DNA of 64,000 bases. Origin: Apostichopus parvimensis (Eukaryota; Echinodermata; Holothuroidea; Aspidochirotida; Stichopodidae). The DNA is taken from NCBI GenBank assembly GCA_000934455.1, contig KN886447.1, positions 39,863-103,862 on the forward strand, given 5' to 3'. Shown in pieces: positions 28,301 to 33,314 of the stretch. The notes under the pieces were generated by a model, which saw only the letters and a list, made by a program, of their open reading frames with translations, ran no database searches and had not been told where the DNA came from. Position numbers and translations under genes: made by a program. How positions within the stretch are numbered: the first letter of the stretch is position 1; every line of letters starts with the position of its first letter.

Positions 28301-30775
28301 ACACCTCAGTGTGTCTAACAGATATCTTGAGAAGCTGTCTCGATGTTTACCTTTGTTGCGAGTTCCGAGTTTTCATGCTTATCTGGGTGCCATTCTAAAG
28401 CTAGTTTCTTGTAAGCAGAACGTATCTCATCAGCGGAGGCACCTGCCAAATGAAGAAAAACAAAATTATGTTTAAAATTGCAACAGTGGTAGAAGGCTTT
28501 GTACAAAGAATTCCAAAAATGGAGCTCTATCTAAAACCTTCAATTGTGAAATTACTGTTTTTATTATCTGACTTTATTATTATTATTATATTAATTAAAA
28601 AAATATCCAGGGTGAAGTGTCAGAATTCAAGATAAAGTAAAGATTTTATATTTTCAATGTTTTAGGTCTATTTGGAGAGAAAGTAGGAACTAAGAAGAGG
28701 TAAAACTTGGGGGAATATTCACTATTTTACCACATAACAAAAAAAACTTCTAGCACTGGTAAGTAGCCATATCTATATTTGTTCTATAGAGCATGAGCTA
28801 GCCCTAATCATCAAAGTGATGATATTTAGTAAACTGAGTTGTTCACTTCACCATTTCCTATTAGGCTATCAAGCTTTCAGCAAATTCACTTTCTAGGGTA
28901 AGGGTACAATACTGGTAGTCCCATTTTGCCTTCTTGCTACAACCCACTTTATGTGTTACAGTGAAACTTTCACAAATCATTTCAGGGTTGTAACTACCAG
29001 TTAGTTNNNNNNNNNNNNNNNNNNNNNNNNNNNNNNNNNNNNNNNNNNNNNNNNNNCACGTGCTTCAGTAAATGTTATTTTGGCGCAACATTCGTGTGTA
29101 AACTACGGTACTATTAGAACATTGAACTGATTTTTTTTAAATCTACATTGCGTAAAAAACTATTCACATATACCTACTGCAAATTTCGTATAGATTATTG
29201 CTTGCAAAGAGCCAGGATAAATGTTGGATCAGATTTTAAGGATTTGCGCATGTGTAGTTGTAAATTAAGCTCAAACAGGCATGTGCATGCAGTAGTACAG
29301 TGAACTGGAATTTAGCGAGGGATATGCACACTGTAGGTACTTGGGATTTTTGAAGAGTTGTTTGTTGGAATCGCTGCAAGGTCAAAGCACGAATCAACTA
29401 CGGAGTTGGCGAGTAGGGAAGTAGAAGGACGGATGAAGGCGGGGGGACTGGGGGTAAAAATGGGTTGAAACAGCAGGGTGGTCGAAAGGAGGGGCGCCCC
29501 CGGCCGCCCCTGAAAAATAGCGAAGTTAAGGCACTGAGCATTTCTGCCCTATATTGTGTATAACATTCACAAAGTATAGGCTGTGATACTACACTAGTAT
29601 TAGTAACAGTAGGTCATACAATAAACGTAATTGGTTTTCGATTGGGACGCAACCTTTTTTTACGGGACGCAAACTTTTTCGGGGGCTTGCGTCCCTGGGA
29701 TGCAAACTTTTTTTCACTAATAACATTACTGGATATGTATATATTTCTTCCTGACTTGATGAGATATTTACTGAAAGAGCAGCTGATACTTTACATGAGG
29801 ACTCTTGTGGAATTGAAATCCCTACTATAGGCTGAACAGTGGGTCCAGAACATGTCACATATTGCTTCAACTGCAAGCTTAATAGCTTGAAATTTGAATT
29901 GGTTATTTGCGGCATCCAAATTAGTTTAGTTGTGGAGGGATCCCAAGTGTATTAGTGAAATAAAATGAAAGGCAGACAGTTTGATCTCTTGTTCATATAT
30001 GGCATAACAAATTATTGCAAAATGTGCTTCAACAATGGAACAAGCCATTGAGATGGGAATTGATATGTTTCTTAGTACTTCCTTTGCATACTACAGTTTC
30101 AATCTTGGAAACCATTATCCCTATGTTAGGGAAATTAATGTCATAGTTCTACTGTGTAGCCATGTTCAGGGCTATACTGTAATAACAGTATTGTTTAGGC
30201 TTAATCTATACTTGCAGTGTTGCTGTTAGTAATTTAGGGCTCCACATAGCCAATGTGCAGTTTACTATTCCTAATAATGTGAACGTGTTATTGTTACTGT
30301 TATGTTAGATGAACTGTATGTGTGTGTGCAAGTATGACTATGAGCTAAGTTAAGCCTAACTATGCTAACTCAAACATTAGACCGTGTCTGCAGTAACACT
30401 ACAGAATATGCTAATAACTTCATAAATAAAACGTCCTGGGTTCTTCTAATCGGCCTAACTTGGTAATCACATTTAATACTATTGTAGCCTACCGATACCG
30501 TCGTGTGTTCTCGTAATGATAGAGATAACGTTAAAGTTAGGCCTAGGCTTGGCCAACGACTGAGTGACCGGTTAGGGGGGAGTTTCAATGCAAACTAAAA
30601 TCACTTCTATTCTAGTCTTTAAGAGATTTGAAATACAATTTTTCTCCATCAGCTGTGTAGCTTTTTAAACGTCTGTGACAAAAAATTTACTCGGTCTTTT
30701 GGGCGTTTGTTCCCCGTGGTACTTACCTTCCTCCAAACCGAGCACTTCGTAAGCTCTCGATATTGACACAGCCAT
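507..30775 (-). CDS. TTC31-like J-domain/TPR/UBA-like/RRM/CCCH multidomain protein, 19-exon gene
   Basis: Seen: 19 coding exons on the minus strand (listed separately), each with a GT donor and AG acceptor, keep one reading frame from ATG at 30775 to TAA at 509-507; about 704 codons plus an exon lost in a gap. Order: J domain with HPD (exons 1-3), linker (4-6), basic Lys/Arg/Glu helix and acidic Ser/Asp patch (7), Ser/Lys low complexity (8), short conserved block (9), TPR pair (10-14), UBA-like MGF segment (15), RRM (16-18), Gln-rich tail (18), CCCH finger (19). Known: J domains stimulate Hsp70, TPRs bind chaperones or partners, RRM and CCCH bind RNA. The basic-helix-to-TPR stretch resembles vertebrate TTC31 as I recall it; I do not recall a J domain, RRM or CCCH finger there. 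Inference: a co-chaperone-like RNA-associated protein, cytosolic or nuclear (no signal peptide or membrane segment). Exon 14 is cut by N and more exons could hide in long introns. Confidence 0.85.
1199..1476 (-). CDS. Exon 18: RRM last strand and polyglutamine tail
   Basis: A 278-nt exon, acceptor CCTTGTGTAG. It starts [14 protein letters not shown], the last RRM strand, then a Pro/Gln-rich tail with 14 uninterrupted Gln (mixed CAG/CAA, 1277-1318) and further Gln clusters. It ends ..N-S-N-G. Reading on gives TAA at once, but GG|GTAAAT is a good donor and splicing to exon 19 opens a zinc finger in phase. Confidence 0.88.
1766..1868 (-). CDS. Exon 17: RRM, RNP1 half
   Basis: A 103-nt exon, acceptor TTTTAATTAG, donor CAG|GTAGGT. 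It reads [13 protein letters not shown] then [20 protein letters not shown]1 is F-C-A-F-I-N-F, with the aromatic positions used for RNA stacking kept; helix 2 follows. Ends in phase 0. Confidence 0.93.
2160..2610. repeat. Interspersed repeat, TGACCT-rich family, copy 1
   Basis: Irregular 150-160-bp units with recurring phrases: TTTGACC..TTGACCTC, CAATAGGGT, AAGGTGGATCTACA, and 'caagt(a)tgaagtcc'. The same phrases recur near 38.7 and 56.5 kb. Intron 16 of the J/TPR/RRM gene. Confidence 0.6.
2966..3055 (-). CDS. Exon 16: RRM, RNP2 half
   Basis: A 90-nt exon, acceptor CTGTTTCAG, donor AA|GTATGT. It reads [20 protein letters not shown] then F-G: RNP2 (L-W-I-G-N-L), helix 1 and the L-F-x-x-F-G turn of an RNA recognition motif. 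Phase joins exon 15 (Asp) and exon 17 (Lys). Confidence 0.92.
3300..3383. repeat. Short tandem duplication (~37 bp x 2)
   Basis: AAAGGTTTGCATTGAATGCA followed by AAGTACTTCTAT occurs twice head to tail. Intronic, with an internal palindrome TGCATTGAATGCA. Confidence 0.8.
4023..4204 (-). CDS. Exon 15: UBA-like segment and acidic tail
   Basis: A 182-nt exon, acceptor AATCTCTTGCAG, donor GA|GTAAGT. It starts [17 protein letters not shown], then [10 protein letters not shown]: the MGF...AL...G.V..A.E.LL layout of a UBA (ubiquitin-associated) three-helix fold; helix 1 would begin in the missing exon. Next is acidic [11 protein letters not shown]. Ubiquitin binding is inference. A decayed copy of this exon's 5' end lies just upstream (4295-4370). 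Confidence 0.82.
4295..4370 (-). pseudogene. Decayed partial copy of exon 15
   Basis: On the plus strand, ACTGAGCAAAATTGAAAAAC, then 'cagttatatcaacttgcat' and 'aaacccat', aligns by eye with exon 15 (ACTGAGCCAAATTTTAAAAC, 'cagctatttcactttgcac', 'aaacccat' at about 4150-4200). The copy has an in-frame stop and no intact acceptor, so it looks like a dead tandem exon duplication. Confidence 0.6.
4596..5100. other. Assembly gap (505 N)
   Basis: Unsequenced. It removes most of exon 14 of the J/TPR/RRM gene and abuts a GC-rich minisatellite that probably broke the assembly. Confidence 0.99.
5101..5113 (-). CDS. Exon 14 (partial): start of third TPR, cut by assembly gap
   Basis: Directly upstream of the gap a strong acceptor (..CATTTCTTCCAG) is followed by 13 nt reading in phase S-F-N-E-x. 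That is the F-x-E-A start expected for the helix after exon 13 in TTC31-like TPRs. The rest of the exon lies in the N run (4596-5100), so its length and phase are unknown; the sum of missing bases must let exon 15 stay in frame. Confidence 0.65.
5205..5545. repeat. GC-rich minisatellite (~32-36 bp units)
   Basis: About ten units of the type CATCCTACAACCAGGCTGCT followed by a G-run of 4-10 and atgcag or cctag. The G-runs vary in length. Intronic, beside the 505-N gap; the ORFs through it are repeat artefacts. Confidence 0.92.
6018..6108 (-). CDS. Exon 13: second/third TPR
   Basis: A 91-nt exon, acceptor GCAAATACAG, donor CAG|GTAGGT. It reads [12 protein letters not shown] then [16 protein letters not shown]. 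The A-x-x-D-A-x-x-A-I-x-L and W-x-K-G-Y-x-R-x-G-x-A pattern is the canonical TPR of Hsp70/Hsp90 co-chaperones and close to TTC31. Ends in phase 0. Confidence 0.92.
6369..6419 (-). CDS. Exon 12: second TPR, helix A
   Basis: A 51-nt exon, acceptor TTTCTTCAG, donor AA|GTAAGT. It reads [16 protein letters not shown]: the N-R-S helix A typical of the second TPR in co-chaperones. Phase links exons 11 and 13 exactly. Confidence 0.88.
7930..8385. repeat. Palindromic GTACAG satellite
   Basis: Dozens of alternating, self-complementary words: TGTACTGTACATCTGTACAG, 'gtagagatgtac', 'tctaaacagtac'. The block is nearly its own reverse complement, so long open frames on both strands are artefacts. It lies in the intron between exons 11 and 12. 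Confidence 0.95.
8522..8612 (-). CDS. Exon 11: first TPR
   Basis: A 91-nt exon, acceptor CATTTGCAG, donor AG|GTAAAG. It reads [18 protein letters not shown] then [11 protein letters not shown]: a textbook TPR (G-N at helix A, G-D-Y, A-I-x-x-F-x-x-A-I-x-L-D-P). The final AG joins exon 12 to form Arg. Confidence 0.92.
9253..9298 (-). CDS. Exon 10: helix leading into TPR
   Basis: A 46-nt exon, acceptor TTTCTTTGCAG, donor A|GTAAGT, reading [15 protein letters not shown]. This is the helix just before the first TPR; one leftover base joins exon 11. Confidence 0.75.
9620..10325. repeat. GGAT/GAAT/GATA tetranucleotide array with higher-order units
   Basis: Long (GGAT)n-type array with variants. 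A composite block starting GATAGTTAGATGGATGAATT recurs near 9700, 9862 and 10008, giving a higher-order period of about 150-160 bp. A 211-codon frame on the minus strand (His/Pro/Ser/Ile-rich) is a product of the repeat. Intron between exons 9 and 10. Confidence 0.95.
10500..10647 (-). CDS. Exon 9: conserved block before the TPRs, then Lys-rich
   Basis: A 148-nt exon, acceptor ACTCTCAG, donor ACA|GTAAGT. It contains [13 protein letters not shown], resembling the short D-L-x-S-x-F-x-x-L-A motif of TTC31, then [13 protein letters not shown]. It ends in phase 0. Confidence 0.8.
12152..12393 (-). CDS. Exon 8: Ser/Lys low-complexity region
   Basis: A 242-nt exon (80 codons plus 2 nt), acceptor T-rich then ATATAG, donor GG|GTAAGT. 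The protein is Ser-, Lys- and Asn-rich with two near repeats of N-S-S-D-K-K and is predicted disordered. Phase joins exon 7 (0) to exon 9 (2). Confidence 0.8.
12921..13014. repeat. Perfect 32-bp inverted repeat (hairpin)
   Basis: Left arm 12921-12952 begins CTTACCTGTCTCCAACTACA; right arm 12983-13014 is its exact reverse complement; the 30-nt loop itself repeats the 'gttagtgtagtgcg' theme. It sits 50 nt downstream of the exon 7 donor on the gene's strand. Both arms carry GGAGACAGGTAAG, a near-consensus 5' splice site, on one strand or the other. Confidence 0.92.
13064..13279 (-). CDS. Exon 7: basic coiled coil and acidic Ser/Asp patch
   Basis: A 216-nt phase-0 exon (72 codons), acceptor CGCGAACAG and donor AAG|GTAGGC. 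It opens [13 protein letters not shown], continues as a very Lys/Arg/Glu-rich helix (about 30 residues of [10 protein letters not shown] type), then an acidic [10 protein letters not shown] patch. The E-L-I-E-E-x-x-x-E-E plus KKK layout resembles the corresponding part of TTC31. The basic run could act as a nuclear localisation or RNA-contacting segment (inference). A perfect 32-bp inverted repeat begins 50 nt into the following intron. Confidence 0.85.
15545..15745 (+). repeat. Interspersed repeat with GAAGA-stem-GAAAC motif, copy 1
   Basis: Shares 'ccccttacatctatctct', 'ttgtgttcaccatgctca' and TTTGAAGAAGATCCTGCTAG plus GAAACGTCAGGCCAACTTAC with 51.06-51.30 kb (other strand) and, more weakly, with 26.92-27.06 and 47.64-47.76 kb. 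GATCC/GGATT can form a small stem between GAAGA and GAAAC. Confidence 0.75.
17572..18600 (-). mobile_element. 5'-truncated CR1/L2-type LINE, 3' end of ORF2 and 3' UTR
   Basis: A 192-codon minus-strand frame (18016-18594) reads [15 protein letters not shown], then [25 protein letters not shown] and H-W-L-P-V-R-F-R: the conserved region after the reverse transcriptase in CR1/L2-like non-LTR elements. It is followed by a 3' UTR (17572-18015) with AAGCGCTTTA and GCGCTATATA words and an (ATT)n tail. The UTR is itself tandemly duplicated (17620-17820 and 17830-18025). No 5' part, so inactive. Confidence 0.9.
18607..18850 (+). mobile_element. LINE reverse-transcriptase fragment, opposite orientation
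   Basis: Plus-strand frames read [19 protein letters not shown] and, after a one-base frame change, F-A-D-D-T-N-K-V-L, then [11 protein letters not shown]. These are the PQG, FADD and WxxxNKLxLN blocks of a non-LTR reverse transcriptase. Frameshift and stops show it is dead. Confidence 0.85.
19240..19525. repeat. Tandem duplication (~140 bp x 2)
   Basis: 'aaaaccaaaattataattga' and 'aatattgctcaagtaggaaa' to 'ccttgacatgatat' occur in 19240-19382 and again in 19388-19520 with modest divergence. It may belong to the preceding LINE fragment. Confidence 0.8.
20936..21258. repeat. 22-bp minisatellite, AGGGTATACAGGGAATAATT type
   Basis: About 13 units of 'agggtatacagggaataatttaa' with small variants, ending about 160 bp downstream (on the gene strand) of the exon 6 donor. 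Confidence 0.92.
21417..21451 (-). CDS. Exon 6: short linker exon
   Basis: A 35-nt exon, acceptor TGTCAACAG and donor ACG|GTAAGT. It adds [12 protein letters not shown] and restores phase 0 for exon 7. Very short, so less certain than its neighbours; a (GAA)n tract lies just downstream in the intron. Confidence 0.55.
22121..22249 (-). CDS. Exon 5: linker, no recognised domain
   Basis: A 129-nt exon, acceptor ..ATTCTTGCAG, donor A|GTAAGT. It gives 43 residues beginning [10 protein letters not shown] and ending basic, [11 protein letters not shown]. Phase matches on both sides. I recognise no fold. It is supported by splice sites and frame only. Confidence 0.65.
22804..22852 (-). CDS. Exon 4: linker after J domain
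   Basis: A 49-nt exon with a TTTTTGCAG-type acceptor and a GTGAGT donor. It reads [16 protein letters not shown] and leaves one base. The E-M-F-x-L-F helix directly after a J domain is common in J proteins. Phase fits exons 3 and 5. Confidence 0.75.
26710..26721. repeat. Target-site duplication, left of U2-SINE
   Basis: AATCTATTCACT, repeated exactly at 26899-26910. Its last bases may overlap the SINE start, so the precise boundary is uncertain by a few bases. Confidence 0.8.
26722..26898 (+). mobile_element. SINE with U2 snRNA-derived head, copy A
   Basis: Starts TTTCAGCCTTTTGGCTAAGA followed by TCATGTGTAGTATCTGTTCC, closely matching the 5' end of U2 snRNA, including the branch-point-pairing GTGTAGTATCTGTT. 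It then leaves U2 completely. A perfect 12-bp direct repeat AATCTATTCACT flanks it (26710-26721 and 26899-26910), a target-site duplication expected from LINE-driven retroposition. The non-U2 body (CGATGATCACAC, GGGACTGGGGTTGAGAG) recurs in reverse near 38.5 kb. Confidence 0.85.
26899..26910. repeat. Target-site duplication, right of U2-SINE
   Basis: AATCTATTCACT, exact match to the left copy. Confidence 0.8.
26920..27060 (+). repeat. Interspersed repeat with GAAGGA-stem motif, divergent copy
   Basis: CTCTGAAGGAGATCCAGCTC then GGATCAATC and CTTCAGGCC parallels the 15.66-kb and 51.15-kb copies. It directly follows the U2-SINE. Confidence 0.55.
27294..27368 (-). CDS. Exon 3: J-domain helices III-IV
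   Basis: A 75-nt phase-0 exon, acceptor ..TTTACAG, donor TAT|GTAAGT. It reads [15 protein letters not shown] followed by the acidic [10 protein letters not shown]. The FxEIxxAYxxL pattern closes the J domain; the acidic stretch starts the linker. Confidence 0.88.
28351..28442 (-). CDS. Exon 2: J-domain core with HPD motif
   Basis: A 92-nt exon with a TTTGGCAG acceptor and AAG|GTAAAC donor. It reads [18 protein letters not shown] then [13 protein letters not shown]: helix II, the HPD tripeptide essential for Hsp70 ATPase stimulation, and the start of helix III. The single G from exon 1 completes the first Gly; the exon ends in phase 0. Confidence 0.92.
29007..29056. other. Assembly gap (50 N) in intron 1
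   Basis: A 50-base N run, probably a fixed-size placeholder, between exons 1 and 2 of the J/TPR/RRM gene. Confidence 0.99.
30727..30775 (-). CDS. Exon 1: start codon and J-domain helix I
   Basis: The 49-nt coding part begins ATG GCT GTG TCA and reads [16 protein letters not shown], the classic helix I and turn of a J domain (Y-x-V-L-G-L). It ends in a consensus donor G|GTAAGT, leaving one base (G) that joins exon 2 to make Gly. The start is chosen because J domains of this type begin only a few residues before Y-x-V-L-G. The 5' UTR continues to higher coordinates; its end is not visible. Confidence 0.85.
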
Positions 30776-31370
30776 ACAGCAGACAATCTATGCTTTTCTC
30801 TGAATGCGCAGAACGTTCCTATGTTACTGCAGAGTGTGATAGTAGTAACCTTGCGCTCGTAGTAAACCGGTGGTAGTATTGCTTCAGCAATGTGCTTGTA
30901 AGCCAAGTAAAAACTTCTGAATAATCCAAAAACGTTACAGCTTTCAACGTCCCGTGATGTGTGAAGGTGAAGTTCAGTATGCCGAAGAAGTGAACCTTGT
31001 ATGCACGTAAGAATTCAAGTTTAAGTGTAACTTACTCAATCGCGAATAAGGAATTAACTGAGTCTATGACATGTGTATATACTGTAGTCAAACTGACTAA
31101 TGCAACACGGCGCCCTTGTAATATATCTGCAATATTAACAAAAAGTTAATGAGTTCATACACACAAAAGGAAAGTTGCAATCGCGTGTAGTTTGAGATAG
31201 ACATACGTTTGCACATTGGACTATGACGTACGTCGAAGTACAAACATCTCAATTGTCAACGTTTTCCCCTGCAAATATATAAATATATATATATTATTAC
31301 TAGAGACAACCAGAAAAATAAGATATGACCCATAATTGACAAATAAGGATTAAAGTTTTAGAAAATATAT
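30776..31370. other. 5' flank of the J/TPR/RRM gene
   Basis: It must hold the 5' UTR and promoter on the minus strand. I see no TATA box at a convincing place and cannot fix the transcription start. Confidence 0.4.
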
Positions 31371-31374
31371 TGGA

Positions 31375-31425
31375 ATTTTCGGTCCCCCTGGGACCTTCTT
31401 CAGCAATACTTGACAGTCGAAAGAA
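31375..31425 (-). repeat. Repeat end with CTGAAGA-stem-GAAAA motif
   Basis: On the minus strand GCTGAAGAAGGTCCCAGGGG then GACCGAAAATTCC: a GGTCC/GGACC stem between CTGAAGA and GAAA. This layout is frequent at the ends of Penelope-like and related repeats and recalls the hammerhead core. No stem III is visible. Confidence 0.5.
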
Positions 31426-31639
31426 AAGTACAAAATGTAACACAATGAAAGTATGACGCTAGATAAGTGTAAAGTTGCATTGATGGAATTATCACCAAAT
31501 AAACCATGACTATACAGGAAGCGGATTTAGGAGCAAAGAACGGATTACATATGTTTGTAGAACTAATAGTTGTTTAGGGGTCCCAAGTCTTTGTTGATGT
31601 TGGTGTGAGACTCAAAAAGAAAGATTTAATCGATTTACT

Positions 31640-32400
31640 CAGTTTCCACCTTTGCGATTTCCGTTGCGGTAAACCTCGATTCCAAATATGCCCCTTATTA
31701 CCCCAGGCACCGAGGTCAAAATCCCCAATGTTGACTATAGTCTAAGACCCAGGGGCGTAGCGAGCGGGGAGGTGTGGGGGGGGGGTGTCACACCCCCCAA
31801 TAATTTGGTCGCTGTCGGCAAATTTTGGGTCTGTCGGCAAATTTTGGGTCTTTCGGCAAAAGGAGAAAAGGTGAAGAGAGCGGAAGGGGAAGAAAGAAGG
31901 AAAGCTGAATAGAGAAAAGGAGAACGGGAGCTTCTTCCGTGCCAAATTTGAATTAAATATGCACCAGATTGCATCTAAGGACGTTTCAAAACTAAAAAGA
32001 GGGGGACACCCCTCCCCTTAGACCCCTCCCCCATTTCAGTCACCACTTCCAGATCCGTCGGCAAATCAAGTTCTCCACACCCCCCCCCCCAACAAAAACC
32101 CCTTCGCTACGCCCCTACTAAGACCCCCTTCCCTCTCTTGTGATTCTATCAATGTTATTCACATTTTCTATTCTGTACTTTGCAAAGATGGCAATAATGT
32201 AGGTGAAACAGGCTCCCGGTTCCGCGCTTACGTTTTAATAATCACAAAAAGTCTTTTAGTGATAATTTTGCAGGATTCCCCGTTTCCGAACATTGCAATC
32301 TTCATAGATCATTCTCTCAAAAACCTAAAATGTATTTTAATTGCTTCGAACTTCAAACTCTTTTCCGTTTGATTGAAACATGAAAGAGCCCTTCTGTTGA
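31640..32400 (+). mobile_element. Decayed Penelope-like element fragment with GIY-YIG endonuclease, split by a MITE
   Basis: Frames before the MITE give R-C-G-K-P-R-F-Q-I-C and P-L-I-T-P-G-T-E-V. After it come C-D-S-I-N-V-I-H-I-F-Y-S-V-L-C-K-D-G-N, V-G-E-T-G-S-R-F-R and, in another frame, G-F-P-V-S-E-H-C-N-L and S-L-K-N-L-K-C-I-L. This matches the C-x-x-C linker and GIY-YIG nuclease (VGETG..R, PV.EH.N) at the C terminus of Penelope-like retroelements. Several frame changes show it is dead. The reverse-transcriptase part is absent. Confidence 0.75.
31750..32117. mobile_element. hAT-type MITE 1, nested in the Penelope-like fragment
   Basis: 368 bp. Terminal inverted repeats CAGGGGCGTAGCGA and (reverse complement of right end) TAGGGGCGTAGCGA. 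A perfect 8-bp target duplication CTAAGACC lies at 31742-31749 and 32118-32125. Long G and C runs sit inside the termini; internally, GTCGGCAAATTTTGGGTCT is tandemly repeated. No transposase. Confidence 0.9.
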
Positions 32401-32737
32401 AGCCATATTAGAATGTATAATTACAACTTGAGAGTCGAGTTGTTGCCAATTATAAAGAAGAGTGTTTCCCTTTCACAACTGGATGATGTAAATGTTGGTG
32501 TGAGAGTACAAATGCAGAAAAACGAAGTAAGTTGCAAACAGCTGGATAACAGTTCATTTCTCAATTATTTACACCACCCTTTTGAATATCCCATCGTATT
32601 CCCTTCATAACATACTCCTTTAAATGGTGCATTGTGTTTATTCAACTAGGGGGGTAAGGAATATATTTATTGGGGGAAATAATATAACACTGCCATATGG
32701 GAAGTTTTCTACAAGTAAAATGACTTAAAATTTTTAA

Positions 32738-33310
32738 AGGATTGGTTCAGGTGTTTGACATGTCTATTTTGTATGAAAGAGCACAAAAAGACAAAAAGAA
32801 CAGTGAAGAAACTACCATGATAGCAGGCTCTGTTAAGGAGATATGACACTTTGAAGATAAAAAATTTCTTTGAAAACGACTGGTGTAGAAAGACTTACTG
32901 TGAGGGTGTGACGTCACATCCTCACTTCCTTAACATTTGTGAATATATTTCTTTCAAAATTATTTACATTTTTTAACACATTTGAAAATAATATAATCAA
33001 AAATTCTTCAGATGTTTAATCTCAAATACTTCCTTTGACAAATATGAAATCTCCTGACATATTTTTTGGTTGAAAGTCATAAAATCTCACAAATATTTAG
33101 AGAAAAAAAAACAAAGACTTTTCAGGAATGTGAGGATGTGACATCACAGCTAGTCAGATTTCAGCAGTTTCTACACAATCTGATAAAACTTTACACTTGA
33201 AATATCTCTTTAACCGAAAAAGATATTCGAACAGTTTTTTTTCACCCTTGTGTTTCTTTTATTGTCCTCTTTCATATAACATAAAAATGTATGACAACTG
33301 AACCAATCCT
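32738..33310. mobile_element. Long-TIR nonautonomous element flanked by TTAA
   Basis: Left end AGGATTGGTTCAGGTGTTTG; right end, reverse complemented, AGGATTGGTTCAGTTGTCAT. TTAA flanks both sides (32734-32737, 33311-33314). The arms stay roughly complementary for about 200 bp, including GATGTGACGTCACATCCTCA against GATGTGACATCACAG, so this is a long foldback. TTAA recalls piggyBac targets, but the termini are not CCY. Confidence 0.75.
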
Positions 33311-33314
33311 TTAA

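Noticed and set aside
31688-31974. Frames on both strands around the first MITE
   Set aside because: They read through MITE terminal and internal repeats; only the flanking Penelope-like pieces carry protein signal.
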